From NCBI GenBank assembly GCA_965214945.1, contig OZ244029.1, positions 1,488,001 through 1,552,000 of the forward strand: a DNA stretch of 64,000 nt. The letters run 5' to 3'. Positions 48,475 to 58,028 of the stretch are shown here, piece by piece. A program made the translations under genes and the position numbers. How positions within the stretch are numbered: position 1 is the stretch's first letter; every line of letters begins with the position of its first letter. The notes beneath the pieces are model-generated. The model saw only the letters and a program-made list of their open reading frames with translations, was not told where the DNA came from and searched no databases. This DNA comes from JAAXHB01 sp965214945 (GTDB lineage Bacteria > Actinomycetota > Acidimicrobiia > Acidimicrobiales > Aldehydirespiratoraceae).

Positions 48475-48504
48475 TTGCGATCCGCGGCTCAGGCTAACTA
48501 TCCT
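48475..48504 (+). promoter_or_regulatory. Promoter of the RNase P RNA gene
   Basis: TTGCGA (48475-48480) and TATCCT (48499-48504) are 18 bases apart. The predicted start falls at about 48511-48513, where the folded RNA P1 helix begins. This coincidence supports the call. Confidence 0.7.
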
Positions 48505-48512
48505 GCGGCGCG

Positions 48513-48888
48513 GCGGCGGGGAGCTGGCTAGATGGCCGCGGTCAGCCCCAGACTCTCAGGTGGTCTGGGGCGGGTCGAGGAAGGTCGGGACTCCGCAGGG
48601 CAGGGTGCTGGCTAGCGGCCAGTCGAGGTGACTCGCAGGAAAGTGCAACAGAGAGCAGACCGCCGGCTCTAGCAGCGGGCAAGGGTGAAACGGTGCGGTA
48701 AGGGCGCACCAGCGTTTCGGGCGACCGGAACGGCTATGTAAACCCCACCCGGAGCAAGATCAAGCAGGGAGAGGGCTGCCCGTCCGTAGACACTCCCGGG
48801 TAGATCGCAAAGATGGATGGTCATCCACGGAGGCTCCCGGAAACGGGTTCCCGGACAGAATCCCGCCTATAGGCCAGGTCCTCGCCGC
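48513..48888 (+). ncRNA. rnpB: RNase P RNA, bacterial type A
   Basis: Catalytic RNA of RNase P, about 376 bases. Landmarks in order are GAGGAAGGTCGGGACTCC, the AAGGGTGAAACGGTGCGGTAAG core, GAGCAAGATCAAGCAGGG, and ACAGAATCCCGCCTATAGG near the 3' end. The P1 helix pairs GCGGCGGGGA (48513-48522) with TCCTCGCCGC (48879-48888). It is divergent from trpD and followed by the convergent zinc-ribbon gene. Confidence 0.96.
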
Positions 48889-48996
48889 TGCCGGCCTGCA
48901 GAATTCCGAGCCATCAGCCCCGAGCTGTCAGTTGGTGGTGCCTACACGCGGCCGCTGACCTCTGCACCAAACCCCGACGCCGATAACCGATTTGGT

Positions 48997-49767
48997 TCAG
49001 CGCACCACCATGCGTCCGCACTCGGAGCAATCGAGCACGGCTGGAGGCTCGCAGCGGGCTATGCGAGCTGCCTCCAGCTTGGGCATAGCGATCGGGCAAC
49101 TGCATCCTGAGACCGGATCGAATGCCACTGCCGTGAGATAGCCGAACGCTGCTCTCCGCCGTTCGTAGCGCAGCAGCACCTCGGCGTCGACGACCGCAGC
49201 GGCCGCGTCACGAGCGGCTGTCGACTCTGTGAGAGTCATATCGATTTCCGCTGCGGCCGCGTCCAGCTCCGCCTCCAGCACTGTGACCCGCTCACTGAGC
49301 GAGGCTGCCTCCGTCTCGATGCGCTTGAGATCGTTGCGCAGATCATCGGCTTCTATCAGAGCCTCTATCGCCTTCTCCTCCAGGTGGTTTTGGCGGTCGC
49401 GCAGGCTCCGGATCTCGTGCTGCAACGCCTCAAGGCCCTTCAAAGCCCGGACTTCGCCAGAGTAGAGTTGAGCGTTCTTGGCCTCGGCGTCCGCTTCGAG
49501 CAGTCCGGCCTCGCCTTCCAAGCGGTTCTGGCGCATCAGCGTCTCAGCGCGTTGAGCGGCCGTTTCATCCATCTGGCGCCGCATCGCGTCGCGCTCGGCT
49601 CGGGCTGCTCGTAGCTTCTCGCGCTGGGGAAGTCCGCTTCGCTGATGTCGCAGCTGCTCGATTTCGGTGTCGAAGCGCTGCACCTTCAGCAGCGGCGAGT
49701 GCTCCTCCAGCGGGGCGTCAGCGGCCTCAGGGGCGTCAGCGGTTTCAACTGTGCCGGCTTCACTCAT
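48997..49767 (-). CDS. Coiled-coil protein with C-terminal zinc ribbon (CT398/CdsZ-like)
   Basis: About 256 residues: an antiparallel coiled coil (residues 15-190) with YSGEVRALKGLEALQHEI, the family hallmark, then a zinc ribbon with CSCPIAM and CSECGRMV. Such proteins are conserved near rnpB in actinobacteria; the role is not settled. ATG at 49767; a longer start at 49788 is possible. The convergent rnpB gene ends 108 bases away. Confidence 0.85.
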   Translation of the reverse strand: MSEAGTVETADAPEAADAPLEEHSPLLKVQRFDTEIEQLRHQRSGLPQREKLRAARAERDAMRRQMDETAAQRAETLMRQNRLEGEAGLLEADAEAKNAQLYSGEVRALKGLEALQHEIRSLRDRQNHLEEKAIEALIEADDLRNDLKRIETEAASLSERVTVLEAELDAAAAEIDMTLTESTAARDAAAAVVDAEVLLRYERRRAAFGYLTAVAFDPVSGCSCPIAMPKLEAARIARCEPPAVLDCSECGRMVVR

Positions 49768-49928
49768 TAACACGAACGGTAGTCGCATCTCTCGCGCCCC
49801 GGCTGCGTCCCGCAGTGCTATCTCGATGCCGGCTGCGCCGGTGAAGCACCCTAAGGTCGCTTCTCCCGCAGGTGCTGTCTCCCGCAGGTGCTGTCTCTTG
49901 CGCCGCGGCCGAGCGCTGCGGTGAGACA

Positions 49929-50954
49929 ATGAATGCCGTGCGAGTTGAGCCCGTGCGAGTTGGGGTAGTGGGCACGGGACGGGCGGCGGTGCTACACGCT
50001 GAGGCGGTGCGCGCTGCGCGAGGGGCCGAACTTGCGGGGTTGGCGTCGCGCCGACCGCGATCGAGTTCTGCCAGAGCGCTGACAGCAGCGCTGAATACCG
50101 CGCCTATGACTCTCGAAGAACTGGCCCGATCCTGTGAGGCCGTTGTCATCGCCGTTCCACCGGCCGTCCAGATAGAGGCTGCTGAGACACTCTCGGCCGT
50201 CGGAAGCGTCCGGGCTGCACTGGTGGAATCGCCCGCAGGGGTGACCCTGGACGCCGTCAACCGGCTCAGGCACGCCCTGGGAGGCCTTGCGGCGTTGGGC
50301 GCCGCCAACCTGCTACACGCCACAGCCGTCCGCCGCCTGCTCAACACCGTGGCGACGATGGCGCCGCACCATCTGCTGCTCCAGGTGGCGGTTCCCACCC
50401 CGAGCCGGGGGCCGCAGACGCGGCGCCTGTTCGGAGGAGGCGTGTTGGTCGATCCGGGCGCCGGTTTCTGGCCGGTGCTGATGACCGCGATCGGCACTGC
50501 TGTGGAATCCGTCGCCGCTTCTGAGATCACGCTGGGCTCGGGATCCGACACAGCCGCACGGCTGGTGCTGTTGGGATGCGACGGCAGTGTCGCCGGGGCG
50601 GAGATCTGCTGGGGTGCACAGGTGGCCGCAGCCTCCGTCGAAGCTGCAGACGCGGTCCGTGTCGCCCGACTGGAGGTCTGGCCCGCCCCGGTTCTGGAAC
50701 TCAACGGTGCGCCGGTGGCCGCCAGTGAGCCGAAGCAGTCGAACCCCCTGGCCGCGCTCGGATTCGTGGAACAGATCCGCCGGCTGATTCGGGTTTGCCG
50801 AGGCGAGGCGACCGCCTGGCCCGGAATTGACGTGAGCTACGCGGCTCTCGCTGTCGCAGTCGCCGCCGCTGTCTCGGCTCGGCGGCGCGGCGCGCCTACG
50901 GCACTGGCAGAGACTCCCGACAACCTCTCGGTTCGCGAAATCCTGTCGACGTGA
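49929..50954 (+). CDS. Gfo/Idh/MocA-family oxidoreductase
   Basis: A 341-residue NAD(P)-dependent dehydrogenase-like protein. VGVVGTGRAAVLHAEAV is the Rossmann dinucleotide loop, VVIAVPPAVQ follows at the end of strand 4, and the C-terminal half has the expected mixed-sheet composition. ESPAGVTLD replaces the usual EKP motif, where the catalytic lysine is expected, so activity may differ. ATG at 49929. The substrate is unknown. Confidence 0.8.
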   Translation: MNAVRVEPVRVGVVGTGRAAVLHAEAVRAARGAELAGLASRRPRSSSARALTAALNTAPMTLEELARSCEAVVIAVPPAVQIEAAETLSAVGSVRAALVESPAGVTLDAVNRLRHALGGLAALGAANLLHATAVRRLLNTVATMAPHHLLLQVAVPTPSRGPQTRRLFGGGVLVDPGAGFWPVLMTAIGTAVESVAASEITLGSGSDTAARLVLLGCDGSVAGAEICWGAQVAAASVEAADAVRVARLEVWPAPVLELNGAPVAASEPKQSNPLAALGFVEQIRRLIRVCRGEATAWPGIDVSYAALAVAVAAAVSARRRGAPTALAETPDNLSVREILST

Positions 50955-50984
50955 GCCGAGGTGTCTCGGACGCACAGCGTCAGG

Positions 50985-51088
50985 CGGGTCGCCTTCAGCT
51001 GCCGAGCTTGGAGTGACTACCTCTCCGGTCAGCTAAGCCGCACACTGTCAGGGCGTCGGGTCGCCCTCAGCTGCCGAGCTTGGAGTGA
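50985..51088. repeat. 32-bp direct repeat copying the end of the PPOX gene
   Basis: Copies at 50985-51016 and 51057-51088 differ at one base. The right copy contains the last codons and TGA stop of the PPOX gene; the left copy lies downstream of it, 72 bases away and so in the same codon phase. Similarity continues weakly beyond both copies. Confidence 0.9.
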
Positions 51089-51525
51089 TCCCAGCTTGCG
51101 GTGCGCTCTGCGGTGACCACCACGGCCACCCGTTTGGCAGCAAGACGCGCAGCCGCGGCACTCAGTAGCTCAGCGGGCACACCGGGCGTGTTTCGGATGA
51201 TCACCGCCTCCGCCACCTGAAGCACGTCGTCGTAGTCGCGCAACAGTCGGGCGTTGCCCTTGATCATCACGCCCTTGAGCGTCTCGTAGGTGTCGCCACC
51301 TTCGCAGAGCACAGTTATGCGAGGGTCGCGTTCGAGGTTCTTGATCTTCTGGCTCTTGGCGTAGGTCTCAAAGACGATGTCACCGTTGAGCACCGCAAAC
51401 CAAAGCGTGCACAAATGCGGGCTTCCGTCACGGTCAACCGTCGCAACCTGGAGCGCCTTCTGGGAGGCGACGAAGGCCTGCACTTCGGCCTCGCTCATGC
51501 GCACTGCGTCTCGTTTCTTTGTCAC
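51067..51525 (-). CDS. Pyridoxamine 5'-phosphate oxidase-fold protein
   Basis: A 152-residue split-barrel flavin-binding protein. LQVATVDRDGSPHLCTLWFAV and TYAKSQKIKNLERDPRITVL are the conserved cofactor and dimer segments of the PPOX/F420-reductase group. It may use FMN, F420 or heme; the sequence does not decide. GTG at 51525 with GAAGAGG upstream. Its 3' end is duplicated downstream. Confidence 0.88.
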   Translation of the reverse strand: MTKKRDAVRMSEAEVQAFVASQKALQVATVDRDGSPHLCTLWFAVLNGDIVFETYAKSQKIKNLERDPRITVLCEGGDTYETLKGVMIKGNARLLRDYDDVLQVAEAVIIRNTPGVPAELLSAAAARLAAKRVAVVVTAERTASWDHSKLGS

Positions 51526-51637
51526 TTGAGTGCCTCTTCGATGAAAGACCGGCTCAGCTTCAGACGAACTGAGCTTCAAACGGAAATGTGATGTTGGTGA
51601 TCTGCCAGCTGACAACGGGCTTGATACGCCTGCGTTG

Positions 51638-52351
51638 CTACGCCCGCGAGCGGCGCCGTGACAGCCTGTCCACACCGGGGTCGAACCCGGGAATCTGGGT
51701 CTGAACGCCCAAGGGGCCTCGCCATCGCACCAGGCGCTCAATGACCTGCTTCTCCACCTCGGGCCAGCTCGACGCGCGTGGCGGCCCGAACTGGCGGTTA
51801 TAGGACTGATCGAAAACGATCACGTCGCTGCCACCTGCCCGAAGAGCCTCGATGTTGTGCGGCGCGTCTTCTATGTAGCAGTCGGCGCCGACCTCGGGCT
51901 TGTCGCCCAGAAAGCAGATGTCGCGGTACGGAATGCTGTGTTCGTCGAGCCATGACACGGTGTCGGTCACCGCCTCTACGTGACCCCAGTTGACGTACAG
52001 GCGATGTGTGATAACCCGGATCCACACTCCTGCGTCGGAAAGGCGCCATAGCGCATCCGCCGCGCCCTCGAGCACCGCCAGACGCGCCAGCAGCCGCCGC
52101 CCCACTACGGCGCGGCGGTGCAGCTGCTCGTATTCGTCCCGCTCGATGCCCCACTCGCTGAAGTGGTAGTCACTTCTCGTCAGAAGTGACGCCGGTTCGA
52201 CGCCGCGGTCCTCGGCAACGAACGCCGCGAAGCCTGAGGCATAATCGGCCACCACCCCGTCGAGGTCGACGCCCAGCACGAACCGCGGGTCGCCGCTGAA
52301 AGGCGCCGCCTCCGCTGAAGGCTCGGCGGCGCCTGATCTGCTGTCAGCCAA
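51638..52351 (-). CDS. 5'(3')-deoxyribonucleotidase-like HAD phosphatase
   Basis: A 237-residue HAD protein: DLDGVVADY gives the nucleophile and acid aspartates, ITHRL the second motif and FLGDKPEVGADCYIEDAPHN the last. It resembles cytosolic nucleotidases of the NT5C type. TTG start at 52351 overlaps the DyP gene stop by eight bases. The C-terminus from about residue 210 is basic and extends beyond the fold. Confidence 0.85.
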   Translation of the reverse strand: MADSRSGAAEPSAEAAPFSGDPRFVLGVDLDGVVADYASGFAAFVAEDRGVEPASLLTRSDYHFSEWGIERDEYEQLHRRAVVGRRLLARLAVLEGAADALWRLSDAGVWIRVITHRLYVNWGHVEAVTDTVSWLDEHSIPYRDICFLGDKPEVGADCYIEDAPHNIEALRAGGSDVIVFDQSYNRQFGPPRASSWPEVEKQVIERLVRWRGPLGVQTQIPGFDPGVDRLSRRRSRA

Positions 52352-53258
52352 GGGCGGCGTCGAGCGCCTCCACGGACGGAGCGAAATAGAACGACCCCGA
52401 CGCGGGCGTCGAGTAGTCGGTGATGGCGTCGGGCACCTGGCCGTTCATGCCGTACATCGCCTCCATGCGCTCGCGCATCGGCGCCTGCGTCTTGCAGAAC
52501 CCCATAAAATAGAGGCCGACGGTGCCGTCGTGGAACGCGTAAGGCGTGGAGCGGCGCACCATCTCGCCGCGCTTGGGCGTGGACTCGTCGGCCGTGGCGC
52601 CCTCGTGCAGCTCGACATGCGAGAGGTGTGATGTCGGCACCTGGACGTCGAGCTTCACGGAGTCGTCCTTGGTGCGGCCGAAGGTGTTCTCCTCCTGCTC
52701 CAACGACAGCGTCGCCCAGAAGTCCAGATCGTGGACCCAGCGCTGCGCGATGCAGAACGAGCCGCCCTCTCCGGCCTCGCCGTCGTCGATGATGGCGCGG
52801 TCGTACTGGTCTTCTGGCTCGGGGTTGCCGGTTCCGTCGATGTGGCCAGTGAGGTCGAGGCTGTTCTTATAGATGAAGGTCGGCGTCTCACGCGCTACGG
52901 CCATGTGGCCGGCCACGGCCTTGCGGAAGGTGTGCTGCACCTCCCAGCACAGGTCTTTCTCGGCGTGATGGACCCAGAACAGCAGCTCCTCCTGCGTTCC
53001 CACGGCGACTCTGCCGCCGTCGGGCGACTCGTAGCCGGGATAGGGCTGGAAGTCGTCGCCAGTCTCGATGCCGAGATCCGCCGCCAGGGTTGGGCCGAGC
53101 AGGACGCACAGGTTCACGCCCTGATCCTCAGCGTCCGCCCGGGCCGCGCTCAGCGCCTCTCGTATCACGCCTAGGTCGGCGCCGTCGGTGCGGCTCATGT
53201 GCGTGTACCACTGGTACTTCTGCAGCTCGGCGAGTATTGCTGGCTGAGGTGTTGCCAT
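52344..53258 (-). CDS. DyP-type heme peroxidase
   Basis: A 304-residue dye-decolourising peroxidase. GHIDGTGNPEPED carries the GxxDG signature with the catalytic aspartate; HDLDFWATLSLEQEENTFGR and PYAFHDGTVGLYFMGFC are conserved heme-pocket segments. ATG at 53258 after AGAGAGGA. There is no signal peptide, and the C-terminus (VEALDAALG) lacks an encapsulin-targeting tail, so it acts free in the cytoplasm. Confidence 0.92.
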   Translation of the reverse strand: MATPQPAILAELQKYQWYTHMSRTDGADLGVIREALSAARADAEDQGVNLCVLLGPTLAADLGIETGDDFQPYPGYESPDGGRVAVGTQEELLFWVHHAEKDLCWEVQHTFRKAVAGHMAVARETPTFIYKNSLDLTGHIDGTGNPEPEDQYDRAIIDDGEAGEGGSFCIAQRWVHDLDFWATLSLEQEENTFGRTKDDSVKLDVQVPTSHLSHVELHEGATADESTPKRGEMVRRSTPYAFHDGTVGLYFMGFCKTQAPMRERMEAMYGMNGQVPDAITDYSTPASGSFYFAPSVEALDAALG

Positions 53259-53466
53259 TGGTGTTCCTCTCTGACGGTTGCCTCTTGGACTCACCCGACC
53301 GCCCGGTATCGGCAGAGAAATTCGCCGCCGCCGAGGCCGGACAAATCGAATCTAGGCCTATGACGCTAGCCGATTTCGACGCGAACTGTGACACCGGAAC
53401 GCGGGCGCTGTTTAGCCCGTCCTGGCGCGCCGCGGCGGCAACAGCGCGGCAAGGCCGATCGCCTCC

Positions 53467-55062
53467 TCAGGAGCGGCTCTGCAGCTCCCGACGCAGGATC
53501 TTGCCGGCTGCGCTTTTAGGGATTGCACCCACTACCTCAATCGCTCGAACCTGCTTATAGGAAGCCAGGTGCTCGCTCACGTGCACCTGCAAGTGCCGGA
53601 GGCTTGGGACGTCAGCGCCCGCCGCGACGACGATGAACGCCTTGGGTACCTCGCCGGCCTCTTCGTCGGGGATTCCAACCACCGCGGCATCGGCCACGCT
53701 GGGATGGGTGACGATCACCGCCTCCAGCTCCGCCGGCGCCACCTGGAAACCCTTGAACTTGATGAGTTCCTTGATGCGATCAACGATCGACACGTGACCC
53801 TCTTCGTCGAGGACCGCGACGTCGCCTGTGTGCAGCCATCCGTCGGCGTCGATCGTGTCCGCCGTCGCCTCAGGATTGTTTAGGTATCCCTTCATCACCT
53901 GAGGCCCGCGCACCCACAGCTCACCGCGCCCGCCGACGCCCAGGTCAGCGCCGGTGGAGGGGTCGACGATGCGGATCTCAGTGTTTGGCACGGTCACTCC
54001 GCTGGTGCCGGGCCGGAACCCGCCTTCGGGCGTGACGTGGCTGACCGGACTCAGCTCCGTCATGCCGTAGCCCTGAACCACCTCGCAGCCCACACGCGCC
54101 GCAGCCTCTGCGGCGAGGTCCGCTCCCAGCGGAGCGGCGCCCGAAAACACCTGGCGCAGCGACGACAGGTCGTATTGGTCCACCGCCGGGTGCCGGGCGA
54201 GCCCCAGAACGATCGGCGGAACGGCGAAGAAGCGGGTGATGCGCTGGGACTGCACCAGCTCGAGCGCAGCGACCATGTCGAAGCGCGGCATCACCACCAC
54301 CCTCACACCGGCCGCCAGCAGAGTGTTCATCAGCACCTGCAATCCGTAGATGTGAAAGAACGGGAGTGCGGCCAGAGCTGCCTCGTCGTCACCGGGCGTG
54401 AGAAGGCTCAAGGCTTGGTGAACGTTCGCGACCAGGTTCCGGTGGGTGAGCATCACGCCCTTTGGAAGTCCCGTAGTGCCCGAGGAGTAGGGCAGTGTGA
54501 CAACATGATGCGCGAAGTCCACGCTGACCTGGTCGAGGGGCTCCCCGTAGAGGTCACCCATCGGGATCAGCTCCACGGGCGGGTCTCCGCCGTCTGCGAC
54601 CGAATCGGCGGAGCCTCCAATAACCGCGATCGCCTTCACGGCTGTGCCCTCCGCCGCCAACAAAGCCGTCTGTAAGAACATCTGAGTGGTGAACATCAGC
54701 GACGCGCCGGCGTCCAAGAGCTGGAAGCGCACCTCATCGGCTCCATAGGTGGGATTGATCGTCGTTACCGTGCCACCGGCGGTCGCGACGCCGTGGAACG
54801 CTACGGCGTACTCACAGATGTTGGGCGCCAAGAGCGCGGTGGCCGTCTGCGGCCCGACGCCGCGCACCTGAAGACCTCCCGCAAGACGGCGCACCGCCTC
54901 GCGGAGTTCGGAGAAGGTGTAAGAAGCAGACGCGCCATCGGTGATGGCGATCTCGTCGGCGCGGTCATCGGCGCCCGCGAAGACGCAGTCCGTTATCGAC
55001 TGCTCGGGGATCTCGACATCGGGAAACGGACTGGAGTGGACGATGGCAGTCACGGTCGGCAC
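53467..55062 (-). CDS. Acyl-CoA / 4-coumarate-CoA ligase-like AMP-forming enzyme
   Basis: A 531-residue ANL-superfamily ligase. The phosphate loop is PYSSGTTGLPKGVMLTH, the core motif YGMTELSPVSHV, and the hinge and catalytic lysine are in GDVAVLDEEGHVSIVDRIKELIKFKG and PKSAAGKILRREL. It activates a carboxylic acid as acyl-AMP and then CoA thioester; chain type is not decidable. GTG at 55062. Its start is 11 bases from that of pntAA on the other strand. Confidence 0.93.
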   Translation of the reverse strand: MPTVTAIVHSSPFPDVEIPEQSITDCVFAGADDRADEIAITDGASASYTFSELREAVRRLAGGLQVRGVGPQTATALLAPNICEYAVAFHGVATAGGTVTTINPTYGADEVRFQLLDAGASLMFTTQMFLQTALLAAEGTAVKAIAVIGGSADSVADGGDPPVELIPMGDLYGEPLDQVSVDFAHHVVTLPYSSGTTGLPKGVMLTHRNLVANVHQALSLLTPGDDEAALAALPFFHIYGLQVLMNTLLAAGVRVVVMPRFDMVAALELVQSQRITRFFAVPPIVLGLARHPAVDQYDLSSLRQVFSGAAPLGADLAAEAAARVGCEVVQGYGMTELSPVSHVTPEGGFRPGTSGVTVPNTEIRIVDPSTGADLGVGGRGELWVRGPQVMKGYLNNPEATADTIDADGWLHTGDVAVLDEEGHVSIVDRIKELIKFKGFQVAPAELEAVIVTHPSVADAAVVGIPDEEAGEVPKAFIVVAAGADVPSLRHLQVHVSEHLASYKQVRAIEVVGAIPKSAAGKILRRELQSRS

Positions 55063-55073
55063 GATAACATCCG

Positions 55074-56255
55074 GTGCGCGTGCGGGTGGGAGTGGTATCT
55101 GAGACCGCGGCGGGCGAGCGGCGCGTGGCGCTCGTTCCCGATGACGTCAAGGCTCTCGTAGGTGAAGGCTTCGAGATCGCAGCGGAGCGCGGCGCCGGCA
55201 GCCGCGCCGGCATCCAAGACGGCGCCTACCGCACCGCAGGCGCGGAGATCGTCGGCGCTGGGCAGGATCTGACGGCGGACCTCTTGGTTTCGGTGCGGGG
55301 CCCGAAGCAACATGGCGCAGCACTGTCCCGAGTCGGTGCCGCACACGCGTTCATTGGTGTGTTCGACCCCCTTTGGCGCCCGGACCGGGCGCGCGCACTT
55401 GCCGACACCGGGGCTACCGGCTTCTCCCTAGACTTGGTGCCGCGCATCACGCGCGCCCAGTCGATGGACGTGCTGTCGTCGATGGGCGTGATCGCCGGTT
55501 ACGAGGCGGTGCTCTTGGCCGCCAGCAAGCTGCCGCAGATGTTCCCGCTGATGATGACCGCCGCTGGCACGATCGCCCCGGCCCGTGTGCTGGTGCTCGG
55601 CGCAGGGGTCGCCGGCCTGCAGGCCATCGCCACAGCGCGGCGGCTCGGAGCAGTGGTGAAGGGATATGACGTGCGACCCGCAGCACTCGAGCAGATCCGC
55701 TCAATGGGCGCCCGCGCCGTGGAGATCGACCTGTCGGGCGCCGATGAGGACTTCTCCAGCGACGAGGCCGAGGGCTCCGACGGCTATGCCCGCGCCCAGA
55801 GCGAACACATCGCGGCCCGACAGCGAGAGCTGCTCACCGAGCACGTAGCGGCGTCCGAAGTGGTCCTAGCTACTGCGGCGATACCAGGACGGGCTTCGCC
55901 GCTGCTTGTGACCGCGCCCATGGTCGACGAGATGGAAGCCGGCTCGGTGCTGGTCGACCTCGCGGTCGAACGCGGCGGCAACTGCGAACTCACCCGAGCC
56001 GATGCCGAGGTGATTCGCGGTGGCGTCACCGTTCTGGGGCCGACGGATCTCGTGTCCCGGTGTGCACGGCACGCAAGCCAGATGTTCTCGCGCAATCTCT
56101 CAGAGTTCCTGCGGCACATCGCGCCCGGCGGCGAGTTCGCCATCGATGCCGAGGACGAGATCACCGCGGCGATGCTGGTCACCCGCGGCGGCGACATCAT
56201 CAATCCGGCCGTCGCTGCCGCCGAAGCAGCCGCCAAAACCTCGGACGCAGGCTGA
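55074..56255 (+). CDS. pntAA: NAD(P) transhydrogenase subunit alpha part 1
   Basis: The NAD(H)-binding domain I of proton-translocating transhydrogenase, 393 residues. GVVSETAAGERRVALVPDDVK is the N-terminal signature, and VLVLGAGVAGLQAIATARRLGAVVKGYD the Rossmann motif. GTG start at 55074. It forms an operon with the membrane parts pntAB and pntB, which overlap downstream. The complex uses the proton gradient to drive NADPH formation. Confidence 0.94.
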   Translation: MRVRVGVVSETAAGERRVALVPDDVKALVGEGFEIAAERGAGSRAGIQDGAYRTAGAEIVGAGQDLTADLLVSVRGPKQHGAALSRVGAAHAFIGVFDPLWRPDRARALADTGATGFSLDLVPRITRAQSMDVLSSMGVIAGYEAVLLAASKLPQMFPLMMTAAGTIAPARVLVLGAGVAGLQAIATARRLGAVVKGYDVRPAALEQIRSMGARAVEIDLSGADEDFSSDEAEGSDGYARAQSEHIAARQRELLTEHVAASEVVLATAAIPGRASPLLVTAPMVDEMEAGSVLVDLAVERGGNCELTRADAEVIRGGVTVLGPTDLVSRCARHASQMFSRNLSEFLRHIAPGGEFAIDAEDEITAAMLVTRGGDIINPAVAAAEAAAKTSDAG

Positions 56256-56261
56256 GACGCC

Positions 56262-56636
56262 ATGGAACTGCTGATCGCTCTGACGCTCTTCGTGCTTGCT
56301 GTGTTCCTCGGCGTGGAGCTGATCACCAAGGTGCCGCCCACGCTACACACCCCGCTGATGTCGGGCTCGAACGCCATCTCCGGAATCACCCTGGTGGGCG
56401 CGGTTACCGCGGCGGGCCTCGAGCATCGCACGCTCACCACAGTGCTCGGCTTCGCCGCAGTGGTGCTGGCGATGATCAACGTGGTAGGCGGATTCTCGGT
56501 CACTCACCGGATGCTCTCGATGTTCGGCCCGAAACGACGCTCTAGCAGCGCCCGCAAGTCACGCCGAGGCACAGCCACCGCCGGTACTCCGGGCGACGGC
56601 GAGGCCGGCGACGATACTCAGGGTGGCTCACCATGA
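56262..56636 (+). CDS. pntAB: NAD(P) transhydrogenase subunit alpha part 2
   Basis: Small membrane part of domain II, 124 residues with about three helices (LLIALTLFVLAVFLGVELIT, GITLVGAVTAAG, TVLGFAAVVLAMINVVGG). A basic tail follows, ending in an acidic stretch. Starts 7 bases after pntAA and overlaps pntB by four. Confidence 0.94.
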   Translation: MELLIALTLFVLAVFLGVELITKVPPTLHTPLMSGSNAISGITLVGAVTAAGLEHRTLTTVLGFAAVVLAMINVVGGFSVTHRMLSMFGPKRRSSSARKSRRGTATAGTPGDGEAGDDTQGGSP

Positions 56637-58009
56637 CCGGCGACTGGACGCTGCTGGGCTATCTCGTATCCGCAATCCTGTTCATTCTCGGGCTGAAGCG
56701 CCTCAGCCGGCCGCGGACCGCCGTCGGTGGCAACCAGCTCGGCGCCACCGGAATGCTCGTAGCGGTGGTCGTGACGCTCGTCGCGAACGGCGCGATGGGC
56801 TTGGAGTGGATCATCGGCGGTATGTTGCTCGGCGCTGTGATCGGCGTGCTCGCGGCCACACGCGTGCCCACCACGGCGATGCCCGAACTCGTGGCGCTCT
56901 TCAACGGCTTCGGTGGCGGGGCCTCGGTTCTGGTGGCCGCGGCTTCTTACACGGAGCGCATCGACCTCGCCGAAGCGACAGTCCGCACAAGCTCGGCCGC
57001 GGCAATGGCCGCGTTCATAGGCGCCGTAACCTTCACGGGCAGCCTCGTGGCGTTCGCCAAGCTGCACGGGATGCTGCGCACGAGCGGGTTCCCAGGCATC
57101 CGCGTGGTCAGCATTTGCCTCACTGCCACCTGCGCCGTGTTCGGACTGCTCATGGTGGCCGACCTCGCCGGCGGCCTGTGGCTTTGGCTGCTGCTGGCGG
57201 TGGCGGCGCTGCTGGGATTCTTCGCCGTCACACCGATAGGCGGCGCCGATATGCCTGTGGTGATCGCGCTGCTCAACTCGCTTTCGGGACTCGCCGCCGT
57301 CGCGGCCGGCTTCGTGCTCGACAACCCGCTGCTCATCATTGCGGGCGCGCTGGTAGGCGCCAGCGGGCTGATCCTCACGCAGATCATGTGCGAGGCCATG
57401 AACCGGTCGCTTCCCAATGTGCTGTTCGGCCCTGCTCCGTCAGCTTCGGGCGGCCCCAGCGGCGACGACGTCTACGAAAGTGTGCGCTCCACGTCGCCGG
57501 AAGACGTCGCGATGCTGCTGGAGGTCGCGGAGCGAGTGGCGATAGTGCCCGGTTACGGCATGGCCGTCGCGCAGGCCCAGCACGCAGTCCGAGATCTGTC
57601 AGCGCGCCTGGCCGACATGGGCGCCGAGGTGGTGTTCGGGATCCACCCGGTGGCCGGTCGAATGCCGGGACACATGAACGTGCTGCTCGCGGAGGCGGAG
57701 ATCGACTACAAGCGGCTGCTGGGGATGGAGGACATCAACCCGGTCTTCGAGCAAGTCGACGTCACTATCGTGCTGGGCGCCAACGACGTGGTTAACCCGG
57801 CCGCCCGCACCGACCCTTCCAGCCCAATAGCCGGAATGCCGATACTCGACGTGGACCGCAGCAGGGTGGTGATCGTGATCAAGCGCAGCCTGAGTCCGGG
57901 ATTCGCCGGCATCCCCAATCCGCTGTTCTCTGCGGACAACTCTCTGATGCTTTTCGCCGACGGACGCGAAGCTGTCGTCGACATCACCAAGGCCCTTCAG
58001 GAAGCCTGA
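56633..58009 (+). CDS. pntB: NAD(P) transhydrogenase subunit beta
   Basis: 458 residues: about nine membrane helices in domain II, then the NADP(H)-binding domain III beginning near residue 285. IVPGYGMAVAQAQHAVRDL, HPVAGRMPGHMNVLLAEA, and LGANDVVNPAARTDPSSPIAGMPIL are its nucleotide-binding signatures. ATG overlaps the pntAB stop. Confidence 0.96.
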   Translation: MTGDWTLLGYLVSAILFILGLKRLSRPRTAVGGNQLGATGMLVAVVVTLVANGAMGLEWIIGGMLLGAVIGVLAATRVPTTAMPELVALFNGFGGGASVLVAAASYTERIDLAEATVRTSSAAAMAAFIGAVTFTGSLVAFAKLHGMLRTSGFPGIRVVSICLTATCAVFGLLMVADLAGGLWLWLLLAVAALLGFFAVTPIGGADMPVVIALLNSLSGLAAVAAGFVLDNPLLIIAGALVGASGLILTQIMCEAMNRSLPNVLFGPAPSASGGPSGDDVYESVRSTSPEDVAMLLEVAERVAIVPGYGMAVAQAQHAVRDLSARLADMGAEVVFGIHPVAGRMPGHMNVLLAEAEIDYKRLLGMEDINPVFEQVDVTIVLGANDVVNPAARTDPSSPIAGMPILDVDRSRVVIVIKRSLSPGFAGIPNPLFSADNSLMLFADGREAVVDITKALQEA

Positions 58010-58028
58010 GGACGCCCGATACCCAACG

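Noticed and set aside
52344..53258. DyP peroxidase as encapsulin cargo
   Set aside because: No C-terminal targeting peptide, and no encapsulin shell gene adjacent.
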